From assembly GCF_009362785.1 (NCBI RefSeq), contig NZ_WHNQ01000012.1:146433-210432 (forward strand): a stretch of 64,000 nucleotides of DNA. The letters are read 5' to 3'. Positions within the stretch are counted from its first letter, which is position 1, and each line of letters begins with the position of its first letter. Source of the DNA: Paraburkholderia atlantica (lineage in GTDB: Bacteria; Pseudomonadota; Gammaproteobacteria; Burkholderiales; Burkholderiaceae). A model generated the notes under the pieces. That model was not told the DNA's origin and ran no database searches. It saw nothing but the letters and a program-made list of their open reading frames with translations. Made by a program: the position numbers and the translations under genes. Positions 8,495 to 17,594 of this stretch are shown here, one piece after another.

Positions 8495-9709
8495 TCAGTG
8501 CGCGGCAGAAGCGGGGGCGGGGGCCGCGGCCGGCTGCGCCGTCGGCGACGAAGCTTCGGGCGCGGGCCGCGCGTCGACACGCTGACCCGGTTGCACCTTC
8601 TGCCAGCCATCGACGATCAGGCGCTCACCGGGCTTCAGACCATTACGCACGGTCCAGCGTCCTTCGCCCTGTTCGCCGAGATCGATGTTGCGGCGGACCA
8701 CGGTGCCGTCGTCGGCGACCAGCGCGACGCTCGCAATGCCGTTGTCGAGTTGCACCGCGCGCTCGGGAATACGGATGCCCTGCAGCGTGCCCGCCGCGAT
8801 GATGCGCCCGCGCACGAACTGCCCCGGCAACAGCGTGCGGTCCGGATTCGCGAAGCGCGCGCGCACCGTCTGCGTGCCGGTCGACGGATCGATGACGAGA
8901 TCGGCGAAGTCGAGAAAACCGCGCTCGTTGTAGACTTGGCCGTTGGCGAGGATCAGTTGCACCTCGACGTGCTTCATGCTGATCGGCTTGCGCGCGCCGG
9001 ACTGGATCTGCTGCTCGACGTCGAGCATCACGGTGTTCGACTGTGTGAACACCGCGTTGATCGGCGTCAGCTGATTGACCTGCGTGAGCAGCGTGGCCGC
9101 GCCCGCGCTGACGAGCGCGCCTTCGGTGACGAGCGCGCGGCCCGCGCGCCCAGCGATCGGCGTGCGTATGATGCAGCGATCGAGCCGCAGTTGCGCGAGC
9201 GAAACCGCGGCTTGCGCATCTGAGACATTGGCCTGCGCCTGCTGCATCGTCGCGAGCGCGGCGTCGTATTCCTGCGCGCTGACCGCATGACGGCCGACGA
9301 GCGGCTTGAACCGTTCCACGACCGACGCCGCGTTGTCTCGCACGGCGGTCGCGCGCGTGAGCGCGGCCTGTGCCTGCTGCAACTGCGCGCGATAGTCGCT
9401 CGCGTCGATCTGGAAGAGCGGGGCGTTGGCTGGAAGGTCAGTGCCTTCCTGATACAGCGTGCGCTCGACGATGCCATCGACGCGCGCGCGAATCTCGGCG
9501 GTGCGCACGGCCTCGATGCGGCCCGGCAACTCGACGACATCGGCGACAGGGGTGGTGGAAACCGTTTCGACCAGCACCGGAACCGGCGGCGGCATCGACG
9601 CGGTGGCGGGAGTCTGGGACCGGTCGTTGCAGGCGGCAAGCAGGAGCGGCAAACCGGTGATCAGCAGCGATACGGCACGACTACGCAGGCGGAATGCGGA
9701 GCAAGGCAA
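8495..9709 (-). CDS. RND efflux periplasmic adaptor lipoprotein (membrane fusion protein, AcrA/MexA family)
   Basis: A 404-residue adaptor starting at TTG 9709. This start is chosen because AGGAG sits 6 bp upstream and the first 27 residues form a lipoprotein signal ending in LLAAC; no upstream ATG is usable. The domains run in the usual order: membrane-proximal beta-barrel, lipoyl half, a hairpin (about 95-165) and lipoyl half (GRAGRALVTEGALVSAG), then the barrel with GRWTVRNGLKPGERLIVDGWQKV near the C-terminus. It bridges the pump to the outer-membrane channel and is the first gene of the operon. Confidence 0.93.
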   Translation of the reverse strand: MPCSAFRLRSRAVSLLITGLPLLLAACNDRSQTPATASMPPPVPVLVETVSTTPVADVVELPGRIEAVRTAEIRARVDGIVERTLYQEGTDLPANAPLFQIDASDYRAQLQQAQAALTRATAVRDNAASVVERFKPLVGRHAVSAQEYDAALATMQQAQANVSDAQAAVSLAQLRLDRCIIRTPIAGRAGRALVTEGALVSAGAATLLTQVNQLTPINAVFTQSNTVMLDVEQQIQSGARKPISMKHVEVQLILANGQVYNERGFLDFADLVIDPSTGTQTVRARFANPDRTLLPGQFVRGRIIAAGTLQGIRIPERAVQLDNGIASVALVADDGTVVRRNIDLGEQGEGRWTVRNGLKPGERLIVDGWQKVQPGQRVDARPAPEASSPTAQPAAAPAPASAAH

Positions 9710-10022
9710 GAGAAACTCCTTTGATCAAGGCAGTCTTTTTTGCGCGTGAGATCGGTGACGGTTTTAACGGTTTGCGGTCGAATTAACTGTTCGGAATGAG
9801 CGTGGGCGCGTTAATGCGCGGAAAAAGATTTCCGTTGATCCTACCGTGTCTGGGTGGCTTGTCAATTTATTCTTGGTTGTCGCGACTGGGACTAGACGCA
9901 GCGCGCATGTCCAGAGAGTTCGGCAGGTTGAATGGCAATCGTCAATTACATGTCAAATGCGATCCCGCAATTGACATCAGCAATTGCCGCTATTTAAAGG
10001 CATGCAATTGTGACCGAATCAC
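9710..10022. other. Intergenic region upstream of the efflux operon
   Basis: This 313-bp stretch between the permease 3' end and the adaptor start is less GC-rich than its flanks and should hold the leftward efflux promoter. It contains the tandem repeat ACGGTTTTAACGGTTT near 9758-9773 and the dyad GCGCGTTAATGCGC near 9806-9820. Both are possible regulator sites. No gene is seen. Confidence 0.5.
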
Positions 10023-11489
10023 TCACGTATGCTTGCGCTCCGGATGCCGCAACACCGAATGGTTGCGGCCGTATGACAGATAAATCACCATGCCGATCAC
10101 GAGCCACACGACGAGCCGTAGCCACGTAACGAGCGGCAGGCCGACCATCAGCAGCAAGCAGAACAGGATGCCGAGCACTGGCACGACAGGTACGCCGGGC
10201 GCCCGGAATGGACGCGCCGCCTCGGAGTCGCTGCCCCGCAGATAGATCACCGCGCCGCACACGAGCACGAACGCGAATAGCGTGCCGATGCTGACCATCT
10301 CGCCGAGCACGCCGATCGGCGTCAGCGCAGAGACGATCGCGACGACCGTACCGATCAGGATCTGGCTCAGATAAGGTGTGTGCAGACGCAGATGCACCTT
10401 CGCGAAGAAGTGCGGCAACAGACCGTCTTGCGACATCGTGAAAAAGATGCGGCTTTGCCCATAGAGCAGCACGAGTATCACGGTGGTCAGCCCCGTCAAC
10501 GCACCGATTTTGATCAGAATCGCAAACCACGTGAGCCCGATCGTGTCGACACCCTTGGCGATCGGATCGGGAACGTTCAGCTCGGTGTAGGGAACGAGGC
10601 CGGTCAGCACAGCGGCGACGAGGATGTACAGCACCGTGCAGATGACAAGCGAGCCGAGGATACCGATCGGCATGTCGCGCTGCGGCTGTCGCGCTTCCTG
10701 TGCGGCGGTCGACACCGCATCGAAGCCGATGAACGCGAAGAACACCACGGCCGAGCCACGCAGAATTCCGCTCATGCCGAAACTGCCGAACTGGCCGGTG
10801 TTGGCAGGAATGAACGGATGCCAGTGTTCCGGCTTGATGAAAAACAGACCGATCGCGATAAACGCGACCACCACGGTCAGCTTGACCGCGACCATCACGT
10901 TGTTCAGGCGCGCCGATTCCTTAGTGCCCAACACCAGCAACGTGGTCAGGATCGCGATGATCACCACCGCCGGCAGGTTGATCACGCCGGTGACCGTCGA
11001 GCCATCGGCCAGCTTGACGATGGTGCCGGGCGCGGCGGCGAGGGTAGGTGGAATGTCGATACCGACGTTGCGCAACAGGCTCACGATATAGCCGGACCAG
11101 CCCACAGCTACGGTCGCGGCCCCCATGGCGTACTCGAGGATCAGGTCCCAGCCGATGATCCACGCGAAGAGCTCGCCGAGCGTCGCATACGTGTACGTGT
11201 AGCTGCTGCCGCACACAGGCAGCATCGCCGCAAGCTCCGAATAACACAGGCCGACGAACGCGCACGCGATGCCGCCCAGGATGAACGACAGCGTGATGGC
11301 CGGCCCCGCGAACTGCGCGGCGGCGGTTCCCGTCAGCACGAAGATGCCGGCGCCGATGATCGCGCCGATGCCCATCGCGGTGATACTCGTCGCGCCGAGC
11401 GTTTTCGACAGATGGCGGCCTTCTTCGACGTCGGCGCTGGCGATGATCTCAGCCACGGATTTGCGTGCCATGTAACCGGTATCGGCCAT
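10023..11489 (-). CDS. Amino acid permease, APC superfamily (cationic amino-acid transporter-like)
   Basis: A 488-residue protein with about 12-13 membrane segments. TM1 carries the APC motif GIGAIIGAGIFVLTG (residues about 40-55), where the backbone binds the amino-acid carboxylate. The motif VVFFAFIGFDAVSTAAQEA lies in TM6-7, and RPFRAPGVP before the last segments is typical of YfnA/CAT-type permeases. The ATG at 11489 follows AAGGGA at a workable distance. It stands alone with no catabolic neighbour, so the substrate cannot be assigned beyond a probable amino acid. Confidence 0.88.
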   Translation of the reverse strand: MADTGYMARKSVAEIIASADVEEGRHLSKTLGATSITAMGIGAIIGAGIFVLTGTAAAQFAGPAITLSFILGGIACAFVGLCYSELAAMLPVCGSSYTYTYATLGELFAWIIGWDLILEYAMGAATVAVGWSGYIVSLLRNVGIDIPPTLAAAPGTIVKLADGSTVTGVINLPAVVIIAILTTLLVLGTKESARLNNVMVAVKLTVVVAFIAIGLFFIKPEHWHPFIPANTGQFGSFGMSGILRGSAVVFFAFIGFDAVSTAAQEARQPQRDMPIGILGSLVICTVLYILVAAVLTGLVPYTELNVPDPIAKGVDTIGLTWFAILIKIGALTGLTTVILVLLYGQSRIFFTMSQDGLLPHFFAKVHLRLHTPYLSQILIGTVVAIVSALTPIGVLGEMVSIGTLFAFVLVCGAVIYLRGSDSEAARPFRAPGVPVVPVLGILFCLLLMVGLPLVTWLRLVVWLVIGMVIYLSYGRNHSVLRHPERKHT

Positions 11490-11750
11490 GATGAGTCGTC
11501 CCTTTTCAGTGTTGATTAGGCACGAACCGGTCAGACTGCCATCGGCTCGCGGAGCACGACAAAAAACATCCGTCGCCGCGCACGGCAACGGTCACGGCAA
11601 GTGCGAAGAAAGCGTCTAACGGAAAAAGTCTGAGTTCAGTCTATGCCGGATTAAAAGCAAAGTGAAATCCGCCTGGTTTGTCGGAGTGATAGGGCAGTGA
11701 CGTGGCAGGCGTGCGCGGCAGGGGTGCTGTGCGCCGGTGTGCCGGTGTGC

Positions 11751-12479
11751 TTAGCCGATACGCCCGCGGCGCAGCACGCCGCTCAGGCCGAGCGAGTGAC
11801 CGGGGTCGTAATAGTGAATCAGGAGCGTGCGCCGCTGCCCGTTCTGTACGTCGAGGTTCGCATGCTGAAGCGCGAAGCCGTTGAATTCATAGACGCTGCC
11901 CGGTTTGACCGGAATGCGCTGGCAGTTGCCGACGCGCAGATCATGCAGGGTATGCCAACTGCGCCAACTGAGCGGCAGGCTGTGCAGGAAGCCATGGCGC
12001 ATCTTGCAGATCAGGTTGGTCAGCGTCGTGACCGACAGGCGCGGCTTGCGATACATCACGAGGTCGCCGTTGTGAACGCCGTCGGGTGCGAGCTGAAGCG
12101 GAATCAGCAGCGTCAGCAGGTGCGAATCGTAGTGGCGACAGTGGCTCTCCGCCAGCGAAGTCTTGCTGGCACAGCGCAGTACGTGGAACGGCTCGGTCGG
12201 TAAGTTTGTCTGCCCGACCCTCGCGGCCAGCGCGCGCGCATTCGCGCAGATCGACTGCTCGAGTTCACGAAAAGGCTGAGCGCGACGCAGCATCTCGGCG
12301 ATCTGCGCGCCGGACTGCGAGCGCGGTGCCGTCGTGTCGAACAGGTGGTCGATGAACTGGTTGATTTCGGCGATCGTCTCCTGGGGAATCACGTCATCAA
12401 AAGATTTCAAGGCGACGCTTTTGTCGATTCGAATTCTCTTAGTCTCAGTGTGCCCACGCACGTCTGTCAGGGTGTCCAT
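11751..12479 (-). CDS. Hypothetical protein, candidate 2OG-Fe(II) oxygenase-like fold
   Basis: A 242-residue protein with no name I recognise. Its C-terminal half fits the double-stranded beta-helix of 2-oxoglutarate/Fe(II) oxygenases. There is an HxD-like motif in CRHYDSHLLTLLIPL (about residues 114-128), a following GDLVMYRKPR strand, and a distal His in GFALQHANLD followed 10-11 residues later by Arg (NGQRRTLLIHYY), as expected for the facial triad plus the 2OG-binding Arg. The start at 12479 is chosen by homology-like look; the ribosome site is weak. Local base composition just upstream is AT-rich. The function and the fold assignment are inferences. Confidence 0.55.
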   Translation of the reverse strand: MDTLTDVRGHTETKRIRIDKSVALKSFDDVIPQETIAEINQFIDHLFDTTAPRSQSGAQIAEMLRRAQPFRELEQSICANARALAARVGQTNLPTEPFHVLRCASKTSLAESHCRHYDSHLLTLLIPLQLAPDGVHNGDLVMYRKPRLSVTTLTNLICKMRHGFLHSLPLSWRSWHTLHDLRVGNCQRIPVKPGSVYEFNGFALQHANLDVQNGQRRTLLIHYYDPGHSLGLSGVLRRGRIG

Positions 12480-13201
12480 AGCCCAAATTTCCAATCGTTT
12501 TTTTGTTCGACAACCGTAATGAAAAATATTCCCTACTAGCCGCGCACAATGTGCGGCAGCGTACACAAAGTTCTCAGGTGATTGATTGCGATCATTAAAT
12601 CTAAAAGCGGGTTTCTCTGATTGCTTTTCTAATCTCGTTACGAGAATTTGGAAATTGCTCAGACTGCAAAAAGATGCCCGCGGGTGTTTGACGAAATGCG
12701 GAAATAATGACTTCGTCCCGAAATCCGAATTTTTTGGTGATAATTTGTATTATGTCAAATGTGGTGTGGGTCTACCTCGGCCCACCACTGGGCATTTCAG
12801 CTGCCGTCGCCAGTGCGCGTACGGCGTGCCAACAATTGCCTCTGCCGATGAACGACGATGCGCAGTCGCGTGCGCGAAATGTCGCAAGCGCCCAGTCTCA
12901 TGCGTCCCGCACGGTTCGGCGATCGTCAACCAAACTGGCTCGACATTTTAATGTCAAATTTACCGCGCGCGCATTTACACCCTTGCCGAATTACGCCCCT
13001 CCGCGCAAATCGGTTCATTCATGCGCGACATATGCCGCAATTAGACAATTGTTAAATATTTCCCTGTGCACCACGAGAATAAGCTTTGAAGCAAACGCGA
13101 ATAACGCTCTCGCGGCTCCAGCGGATTTCTTATCCTCGGCGATTGCGTTGTGACTTAGGGGCGTTTCGCATTTTCTGTCGACCCGCGAGCGTCTCGTCGC
13201 G
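12480..13201. other. AT-rich gene-poor stretch
   Basis: About 720 bp with visibly lower GC than the flanks and runs such as TTTTTTGG and AATTTG. Short open frames exist on both strands, but none has a ribosome site, family resemblance or GC-biased third positions. It presumably holds the promoter of the 11751-12479 gene. I see nothing else that I can support. Confidence 0.5.
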
Positions 13202-13624
13202 TTACGTGCATTTCGACGCGGCGTACGGGCACAACGAGTTCGCCGCGTTCCCGTTTGCCTCGGTCTGCGATGCATGTTCGAACACCCGCAGACGCTCGGC
13301 ATCTGCGATCAGTCGTTTCTTGGTCGTCGAGCGTCCCGCCGATCCGAAGCCCATCACCTTTTCGTATTCATGCGGCCTGTCGTGCCTGAAACGGTTAAAG
13401 AAGTCATCACCCGGCAGACCGTTATCGAGGCTCATCAGGCAGCCGTAGTCGAGCGACGCACAATCGCTCAGCGAGCGCGCCGCGTCCGCCAATGCCCGAT
13501 AACGGCTTTGCAACGGTTCCTCGCGACCGAAAAGCGCGTGCAGTTCCTGATAAGACACGAGTCTCTTGCGCTTGGCGGCACGCAATAGCATCGCGGCGAT
13601 ATCGCGGGTCCTATCGGTGTTCAT
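13202..13624 (-). CDS. Conserved-looking hypothetical protein, 140 aa
   Basis: The ATG at 13624 has a strong AAGGAG upstream, and the frame is protein-like: MNTDRTRDIAAMLLRAAKRK, then RLVSYQELHALF and SLDYGCLMSLDNGLPGDDFF. It is predicted soluble and largely helical, with no signal peptide or membrane segment. I do not recognise the family. The SYQELHALFG segment resembles a small winged-helix or alkyltransferase-like helix, but this is too weak for a call. It stands alone between two AT-rich gene-poor stretches. Confidence 0.65.
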   Translation of the reverse strand: MNTDRTRDIAAMLLRAAKRKRLVSYQELHALFGREEPLQSRYRALADAARSLSDCASLDYGCLMSLDNGLPGDDFFNRFRHDRPHEYEKVMGFGSAGRSTTKKRLIADAERLRVFEHASQTEANGNAANSLCPYAASKCT

Positions 13625-14318
13625 GTCAGTCTCCTTACCGCCTGCTTGCAGATGCCCACTGGCACCCGCCGTCATCTTTGATCGTGTTTATGCGTATCGA
13701 GTACCCGGCAAAAATATTTCCGGATATTGAGCGACGCACTCAAAGTAAGCAGATGGTTACTGGAGTCGGGATTCACAGCGACACTCCGCACGAATGTCCC
13801 CATTCTCGATAATCCGCCTGGAAAGCGCCGCAAAAACGGTTTTTTCAATCTTGAGAACCCTTTTTTCGCAGATTTCCAGCGAACGCCACCCTGCATCCAA
13901 AAATGCATTCGAATGGCATTCGCAAAACAGAAATCCACGCATTCAAACGAGTCAGTCTTCCGACATCTCGCGCGTTACTAATAAGCTCCAGACCTCAAGC
14001 TCTATGCGGCTTGGCGGTGTCCGGGCAGCCGGCGCGAACAGGTTCGGATTGATGTTTTGTTTAAATCAGTTCAATCAGGTTAGCAAACGTGAAATTCAAT
14101 CGCAAGAAAGATTTTTACGAATGCAGAAAGAAAACATAGTGCTAACGTCTTACGCGAGGATTAGGTCTTTTTCTATCAGAGGAAAGACGCGATTGATTTT
14201 TTATTCTTTTGGACACAGCGGGCGACTTTTCGATTATCTGTAAGTGGCGTGGCCTCTTCTCTGTCTATCCCAGCAACCGATTGCAGTCCGGTCAGCGACC
14301 CAACGGCGGAGTTCTCCA
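13625..14318. other. AT-rich gene-poor stretch upstream of the HTH gene
   Basis: About 690 bp, clearly richer in A+T than the rest of the window (homopolymer runs such as GGTTTTTTC and CCCTTTTTTCGC near 13850). Small overlapping open frames on both strands look non-coding. Besides a weak candidate promoter near 14209-14237, I see no gene, RNA or repeat that I can support. Confidence 0.5.
14209..14237 (+). promoter_or_regulatory. Weak sigma-70-like promoter candidate for the HTH gene
   Basis: TTGGAC (14209-14214) and GATTAT (14232-14237) are separated by 17 bp in AT-rich DNA, about 80 bp upstream of the HTH start codon. The spacing is ideal but the hexamers match only in part. Confidence 0.3.
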
Positions 14319-14723
14319 ATGCATCGACCGAATGACGATTTACCGACCGTCGCACGGCGTCTCACAGCGGGCAAGAAACTGCTCGATGGCGTCGCTGCGG
14401 CCGAGGTCGCGAAACAGATGGGAATGGCAAAGACCACCGTCGAGCGCTATCGCAAGCTATTGGAGCAAGGTGGGCTCGAGGCGCTTAGAAACATGAGCGT
14501 CGGCGGCCGCCATTCCGCACTCGCGGTGGCGGATCTGGACTGGTTGGCCGAGGCGCTGAGGGCCTCGCCACGGGACTATGGCTTCGACGCCGATGGCTGG
14601 AGCAATGCGCGCATGCGCGAGCTGATAAGCCGTCAGTTCGGCATTTCGTACTCGCGAGTCTATGTATGGCAACTGGCCACCAGACTCGGCGTGTCTTACC
14701 GGCTCGGCCGAAATGCGCACTAA
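14319..14723 (+). CDS. Orphan helix-turn-helix protein related to the IS630 transposase N-terminus
   Basis: A 134-residue protein. Residues about 10-50 form a homeodomain-like HTH (GVAAAEVAKQMGMAKTTVER). After EQGGLEALRNMSVGGRHS comes a second winged-helix segment with DYGFDADGWSNARMREL and FGISYSRVYVWQLATRLGVS. This is the two-HTH architecture seen at the N-terminus of IS630/Tc1-type transposases. The DDE catalytic domain is absent and no transposase remnant follows, so the protein is either a domesticated DNA-binding regulator or a truncated mobile-element gene. The start at ATG 14319 is preceded by a modest CGGAG. Confidence 0.75.
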   Translation: MHRPNDDLPTVARRLTAGKKLLDGVAAAEVAKQMGMAKTTVERYRKLLEQGGLEALRNMSVGGRHSALAVADLDWLAEALRASPRDYGFDADGWSNARMRELISRQFGISYSRVYVWQLATRLGVSYRLGRNAH

Positions 14724-14765
14724 AACGGCGGCCGCACCAGCCAACGCACGCGCGTGCGCATCGGC

Positions 14766-15749
14766 TCAGGCGCTTTCTCGAACCTTTGGCAGAAACTGCG
14801 GCGCCAGTTCGACGGCCGACCATTGGAACGGCAACGCGCCACGGCTGCGCCGCACTTCGTCCACATGGAACCGCACGAGCCGCTGCGCGCCCGCAAATGC
14901 CGCGAGCTCGTCGCCGTCCCAGATAATCTCCGCTCGCACCGCCAGATAAAGCAGATCGCCGGTTGCGAAGTCGATGACCAGCAGGCCCGCGCGGGGATCG
15001 TGCACGAGGTTGCCGATCGTGTTGAAGAAGCGGTTGCCACTGTAATCGGGCGTGGTCAGCGTATTTGCGTCGTCCACGCGCACGAAACCCGGTGCGCCGC
15101 CGCGATGCGAAACGTCGCCCCCCTTCCCCACCCCCGCTTCCTCGCTCAAATTCGCGCTGGCGATAAAGAACGTGTCCGCGCTCGCGAGCAATTCGCGGTC
15201 GGCACTGCTCAGATGCGTGGCAATCTCTGGTTGCGCGCGCGTCGCGGCCGCGTTCCGTTCGATGAAGGACGGCGTACGGCTCTGGATGTACTTCGGGCAA
15301 TTGCCGAAACTCTGCATGACTTCGACCTGCAACGTGTCGCCCTGCACGGACCTTACGACGCCATTCACCCGATTGCGGCGCCGCGTGCGCAGCTCGATGC
15401 CCAGCGCACCGAGCTGCGCGCCTTCGCGCCAAGCCGCGGCGAGCGGATCGCCAGCCAAGGCGCCGCCTTCGATGCGCAGCGTGCGCGCATCCGGTGACGA
15501 GACGAAGCCCGGCGAACTCGCGCGCAGCGTCGCCCACGGCTGTCCGCTCGCATCGACGCCGCCGATCACGAGGAACGGCTGTGCGGCAAAGAACTCACGA
15601 TGCTGCTCCGGCATGAAACGGCGAATTCCCCGACGCCCCATCGACTCCGCCACGTCACGCACACCGGCGCGCTGCTGCGCCTCCTGCTCGCCGGCATGAA
15701 ACGGCGACACGTCGGTTCCCCAGTTATTCAACAGAACGAATTCGGACAT
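14766..15749 (-). CDS. Pyridoxamine 5'-phosphate oxidase-family (FMN-binding split barrel) protein
   Basis: A 327-residue flavoprotein-like sequence. HREFFAAQPFLVIGGVDASG opens the first split-barrel unit (about residues 48-70). A second unit begins near DRELLASADTFFIASANL (about 195), followed by DYSGNRFFNTIGNLVHDPRAG and VIDFATGDLLYL, the usual PNPOx-like core. The motif NCPKYIQSR between the barrels is typical of the PNPOx-like proteins often fused to ferredoxin reductases; here the reductase part is absent. The ATG at 15749 has GAGGGAG upstream. It runs in the same direction as the GST. Substrate unknown. Confidence 0.82.
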   Translation of the reverse strand: MSEFVLLNNWGTDVSPFHAGEQEAQQRAGVRDVAESMGRRGIRRFMPEQHREFFAAQPFLVIGGVDASGQPWATLRASSPGFVSSPDARTLRIEGGALAGDPLAAAWREGAQLGALGIELRTRRRNRVNGVVRSVQGDTLQVEVMQSFGNCPKYIQSRTPSFIERNAAATRAQPEIATHLSSADRELLASADTFFIASANLSEEAGVGKGGDVSHRGGAPGFVRVDDANTLTTPDYSGNRFFNTIGNLVHDPRAGLLVIDFATGDLLYLAVRAEIIWDGDELAAFAGAQRLVRFHVDEVRRSRGALPFQWSAVELAPQFLPKVRESA

Positions 15750-15792
15750 GACCGGACTCCCTCGCAAGATCTGACGCGGCTCTAAACGCGAA

Positions 15793-16434
15793 TCACGCCG
15801 CCAGCAAACCCGCCTTCGTCGACGGCATCGCGATGAAACGCGGCAATGCCTCCACGCGACTCAGCCACGCACGAATGTTCGGATACGGCTGCAATGACAC
15901 ACCGCCCTCGGGTGCGTGAGCGATATACGTATGCGCGGCGATATCGGCGATCGTCACGTGCGCGCCGGCCACGAACGGCTTGCCGGCAAGCTCCTCGTCG
16001 ATCACGTCGAACAGCTTGACGGCGATCTGCTTCGCACGCGCGTGGTCGAGCGGCGCGCCGAACACGGTAACGAGCCGCGCCGCGCACGGCCCGTATGCGA
16101 TCTGGCCAGCCGCGAGCGACAGCCAGCGCTGCACCGCCGCGGCGCCGAGTGGATCGTCCGGCAGCCACGACGCGTCGCCATAGCGCTTCGCCAGATAGAC
16201 GAGAATCGCGTTCGAATCGAATAGCGTGAGCTCGCCGTCCCGAATCGTGGGCACCTGACCGAACGGATTCAGCGCGAGGTAGTCGGGCTTGCGGTTGTCG
16301 CCCGCCGTCATGTCCAGCTCGATCACCTCGAACGGCAGATCGAGCAGCGTCAGAAACAGCTTCACGCGATGACCGTGGCCTGAAAGCCGCGTCGTATACA
16401 GCTTGATAGGCTGGGCGGGTCGGGTGGCGGACAT
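15793..16434 (-). CDS. Glutathione S-transferase
   Basis: A 213-residue two-domain GST. The thioredoxin-like N-terminus has KLYTTRLSGHGHRVKLFL, then NPFGQVPTIRDGELTLFDSNAILVYL with the cis-Pro and the glutathione-binding Asp-Ser pair (about 50-75). The all-helical C-terminal domain runs from about residue 90 and contains VTIADIAAHTYI, the N-capping box of GSTs. The ATG at 16434 follows GGAG. It is divergent from a LysR regulator across a 109-bp gap, a common arrangement in which the regulator controls the GST. Confidence 0.9.
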   Translation of the reverse strand: MSATRPAQPIKLYTTRLSGHGHRVKLFLTLLDLPFEVIELDMTAGDNRKPDYLALNPFGQVPTIRDGELTLFDSNAILVYLAKRYGDASWLPDDPLGAAAVQRWLSLAAGQIAYGPCAARLVTVFGAPLDHARAKQIAVKLFDVIDEELAGKPFVAGAHVTIADIAAHTYIAHAPEGGVSLQPYPNIRAWLSRVEALPRFIAMPSTKAGLLAA

Positions 16435-16543
16435 GGAGGTCTCCGGATACGTTGAATGAGACGCCCAGCATATGGCGTAGGCACTGTTGCGCGGAAGCCC
16501 GATAATCCCGGAAACACAGTTAAGCGAGAATGGACAATCGATC

Positions 16544-17458
16544 ATGGCCGATGTGCGCAACGTGAACCTGAACCGCCTCGCGATCTTCGTCGCGGTCATC
16601 GACGCGGGCTCGCTGAGCGCCGCCGCGACGCGGCTCGGACTCGCGAAGACGATGGTCAGCACGCATATGCAGCGGCTCGAGGCCGAGGTCGGCGCGAGCC
16701 TGCTGGTGCGCACCACCCGGCGGCTCGGCGTCACCGAGGCGGGCCGCACGTTCTATGAGGCGAGCGTGAAGATACTGCGCGCCGCCGAGGACGCGCTCAA
16801 CGCGCTCGGCGGGGAAACCTCGCCGGTACGCGGCACGCTGCGCGTCAGTGCGCCGAACGACTACGGCACGCTCGTCGTCACGCCCGCGCTGGTCGAATTG
16901 CGCCGCGCGCATCCGCAGCTCGACGTCGAACTGCTGAGCAGCGACCGCTACGTCGATCTGATCGCCGATGGCATCGACGTCGCGATTCGGCTTGGCCGTC
17001 TCGCGGATTCGAACTATCGGGCGGTGAAGCTCGGCAGCTTCGTCAAATGGCTCGTCGCGAGTCCCGAGTTCCTGCGCACGTGGGGCGTGCCGAGCACGCC
17101 GGCCGAGTTGGAGACGCTGCCCTATTGCGCGTTGTCGGTGCTGCCGCATCCGTTGACGCTCGATCTGCGGCACGTCGACGGTAAAACCGCGAGCGTGCGA
17201 TGCGAGTCCGCGTTGCGTGTCAACACGGCCAATGCCTGCCGGGCGGCGACGCTCGCGGGCGGCGGCATCGGTCTGCTGACGGATTTTTCGATCGCGGACG
17301 ACGTCGCCGCGGGACGGCTGATCCGGTTGCTGCCCGAATGGGCAACCGCGCCGGCGAGCATCCAGGCCGTGTTTCCGCCGACGAGTCACCCGCCGGCGAA
17401 AGTGCGCGCCTTGATCGATACGCTGAAGCGAAGGCTCGCGGCGGACCCTGCGGAATAG
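16544..17458 (+). CDS. LysR-family transcriptional regulator
   Basis: A 304-residue protein. The N-terminal winged HTH (LNRLAIFVAVIDAGSLSAAATRLGL; residues about 7-65) is followed by a LysR substrate-binding domain (about 92-295) containing RGTLRVSAPNDYG and AGGGIGLLTDFSIADDVAAG. The PAE-type ending and the GDVAIRLG-like segment (IDVAIRLGRL) place it near the CrgA/AaeR-like group. It is transcribed away from the GST gene and is probably both autoregulator and GST regulator; the effector is unknown. The start at 16544 has only a weak ribosome site. Confidence 0.9.
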   Translation: MADVRNVNLNRLAIFVAVIDAGSLSAAATRLGLAKTMVSTHMQRLEAEVGASLLVRTTRRLGVTEAGRTFYEASVKILRAAEDALNALGGETSPVRGTLRVSAPNDYGTLVVTPALVELRRAHPQLDVELLSSDRYVDLIADGIDVAIRLGRLADSNYRAVKLGSFVKWLVASPEFLRTWGVPSTPAELETLPYCALSVLPHPLTLDLRHVDGKTASVRCESALRVNTANACRAATLAGGGIGLLTDFSIADDVAAGRLIRLLPEWATAPASIQAVFPPTSHPPAKVRALIDTLKRRLAADPAE

Positions 17459-17594
17459 CGCCGCAGATCCGCCTGGCGTTCCCATTCCAGCGCAACGGCG
17501 GTTAGCTTCTATCCCCGCGATCGCCCGATTTGCTCTACTGCGACGATGCGCGCCGCGCCCCGCGGCCTCGCCTGATCGTCAATGTGGAGAGCTC

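Noticed and set aside
12707..13153. Plus-strand 148-codon frame in the AT-rich stretch
   Set aside because: No ribosome site, unusual composition and no recognisable motif.
13794..14243. Plus-strand 149-codon frame in the second AT-rich stretch
   Set aside because: Overlaps several alternative short frames of equal quality; no coding signal.
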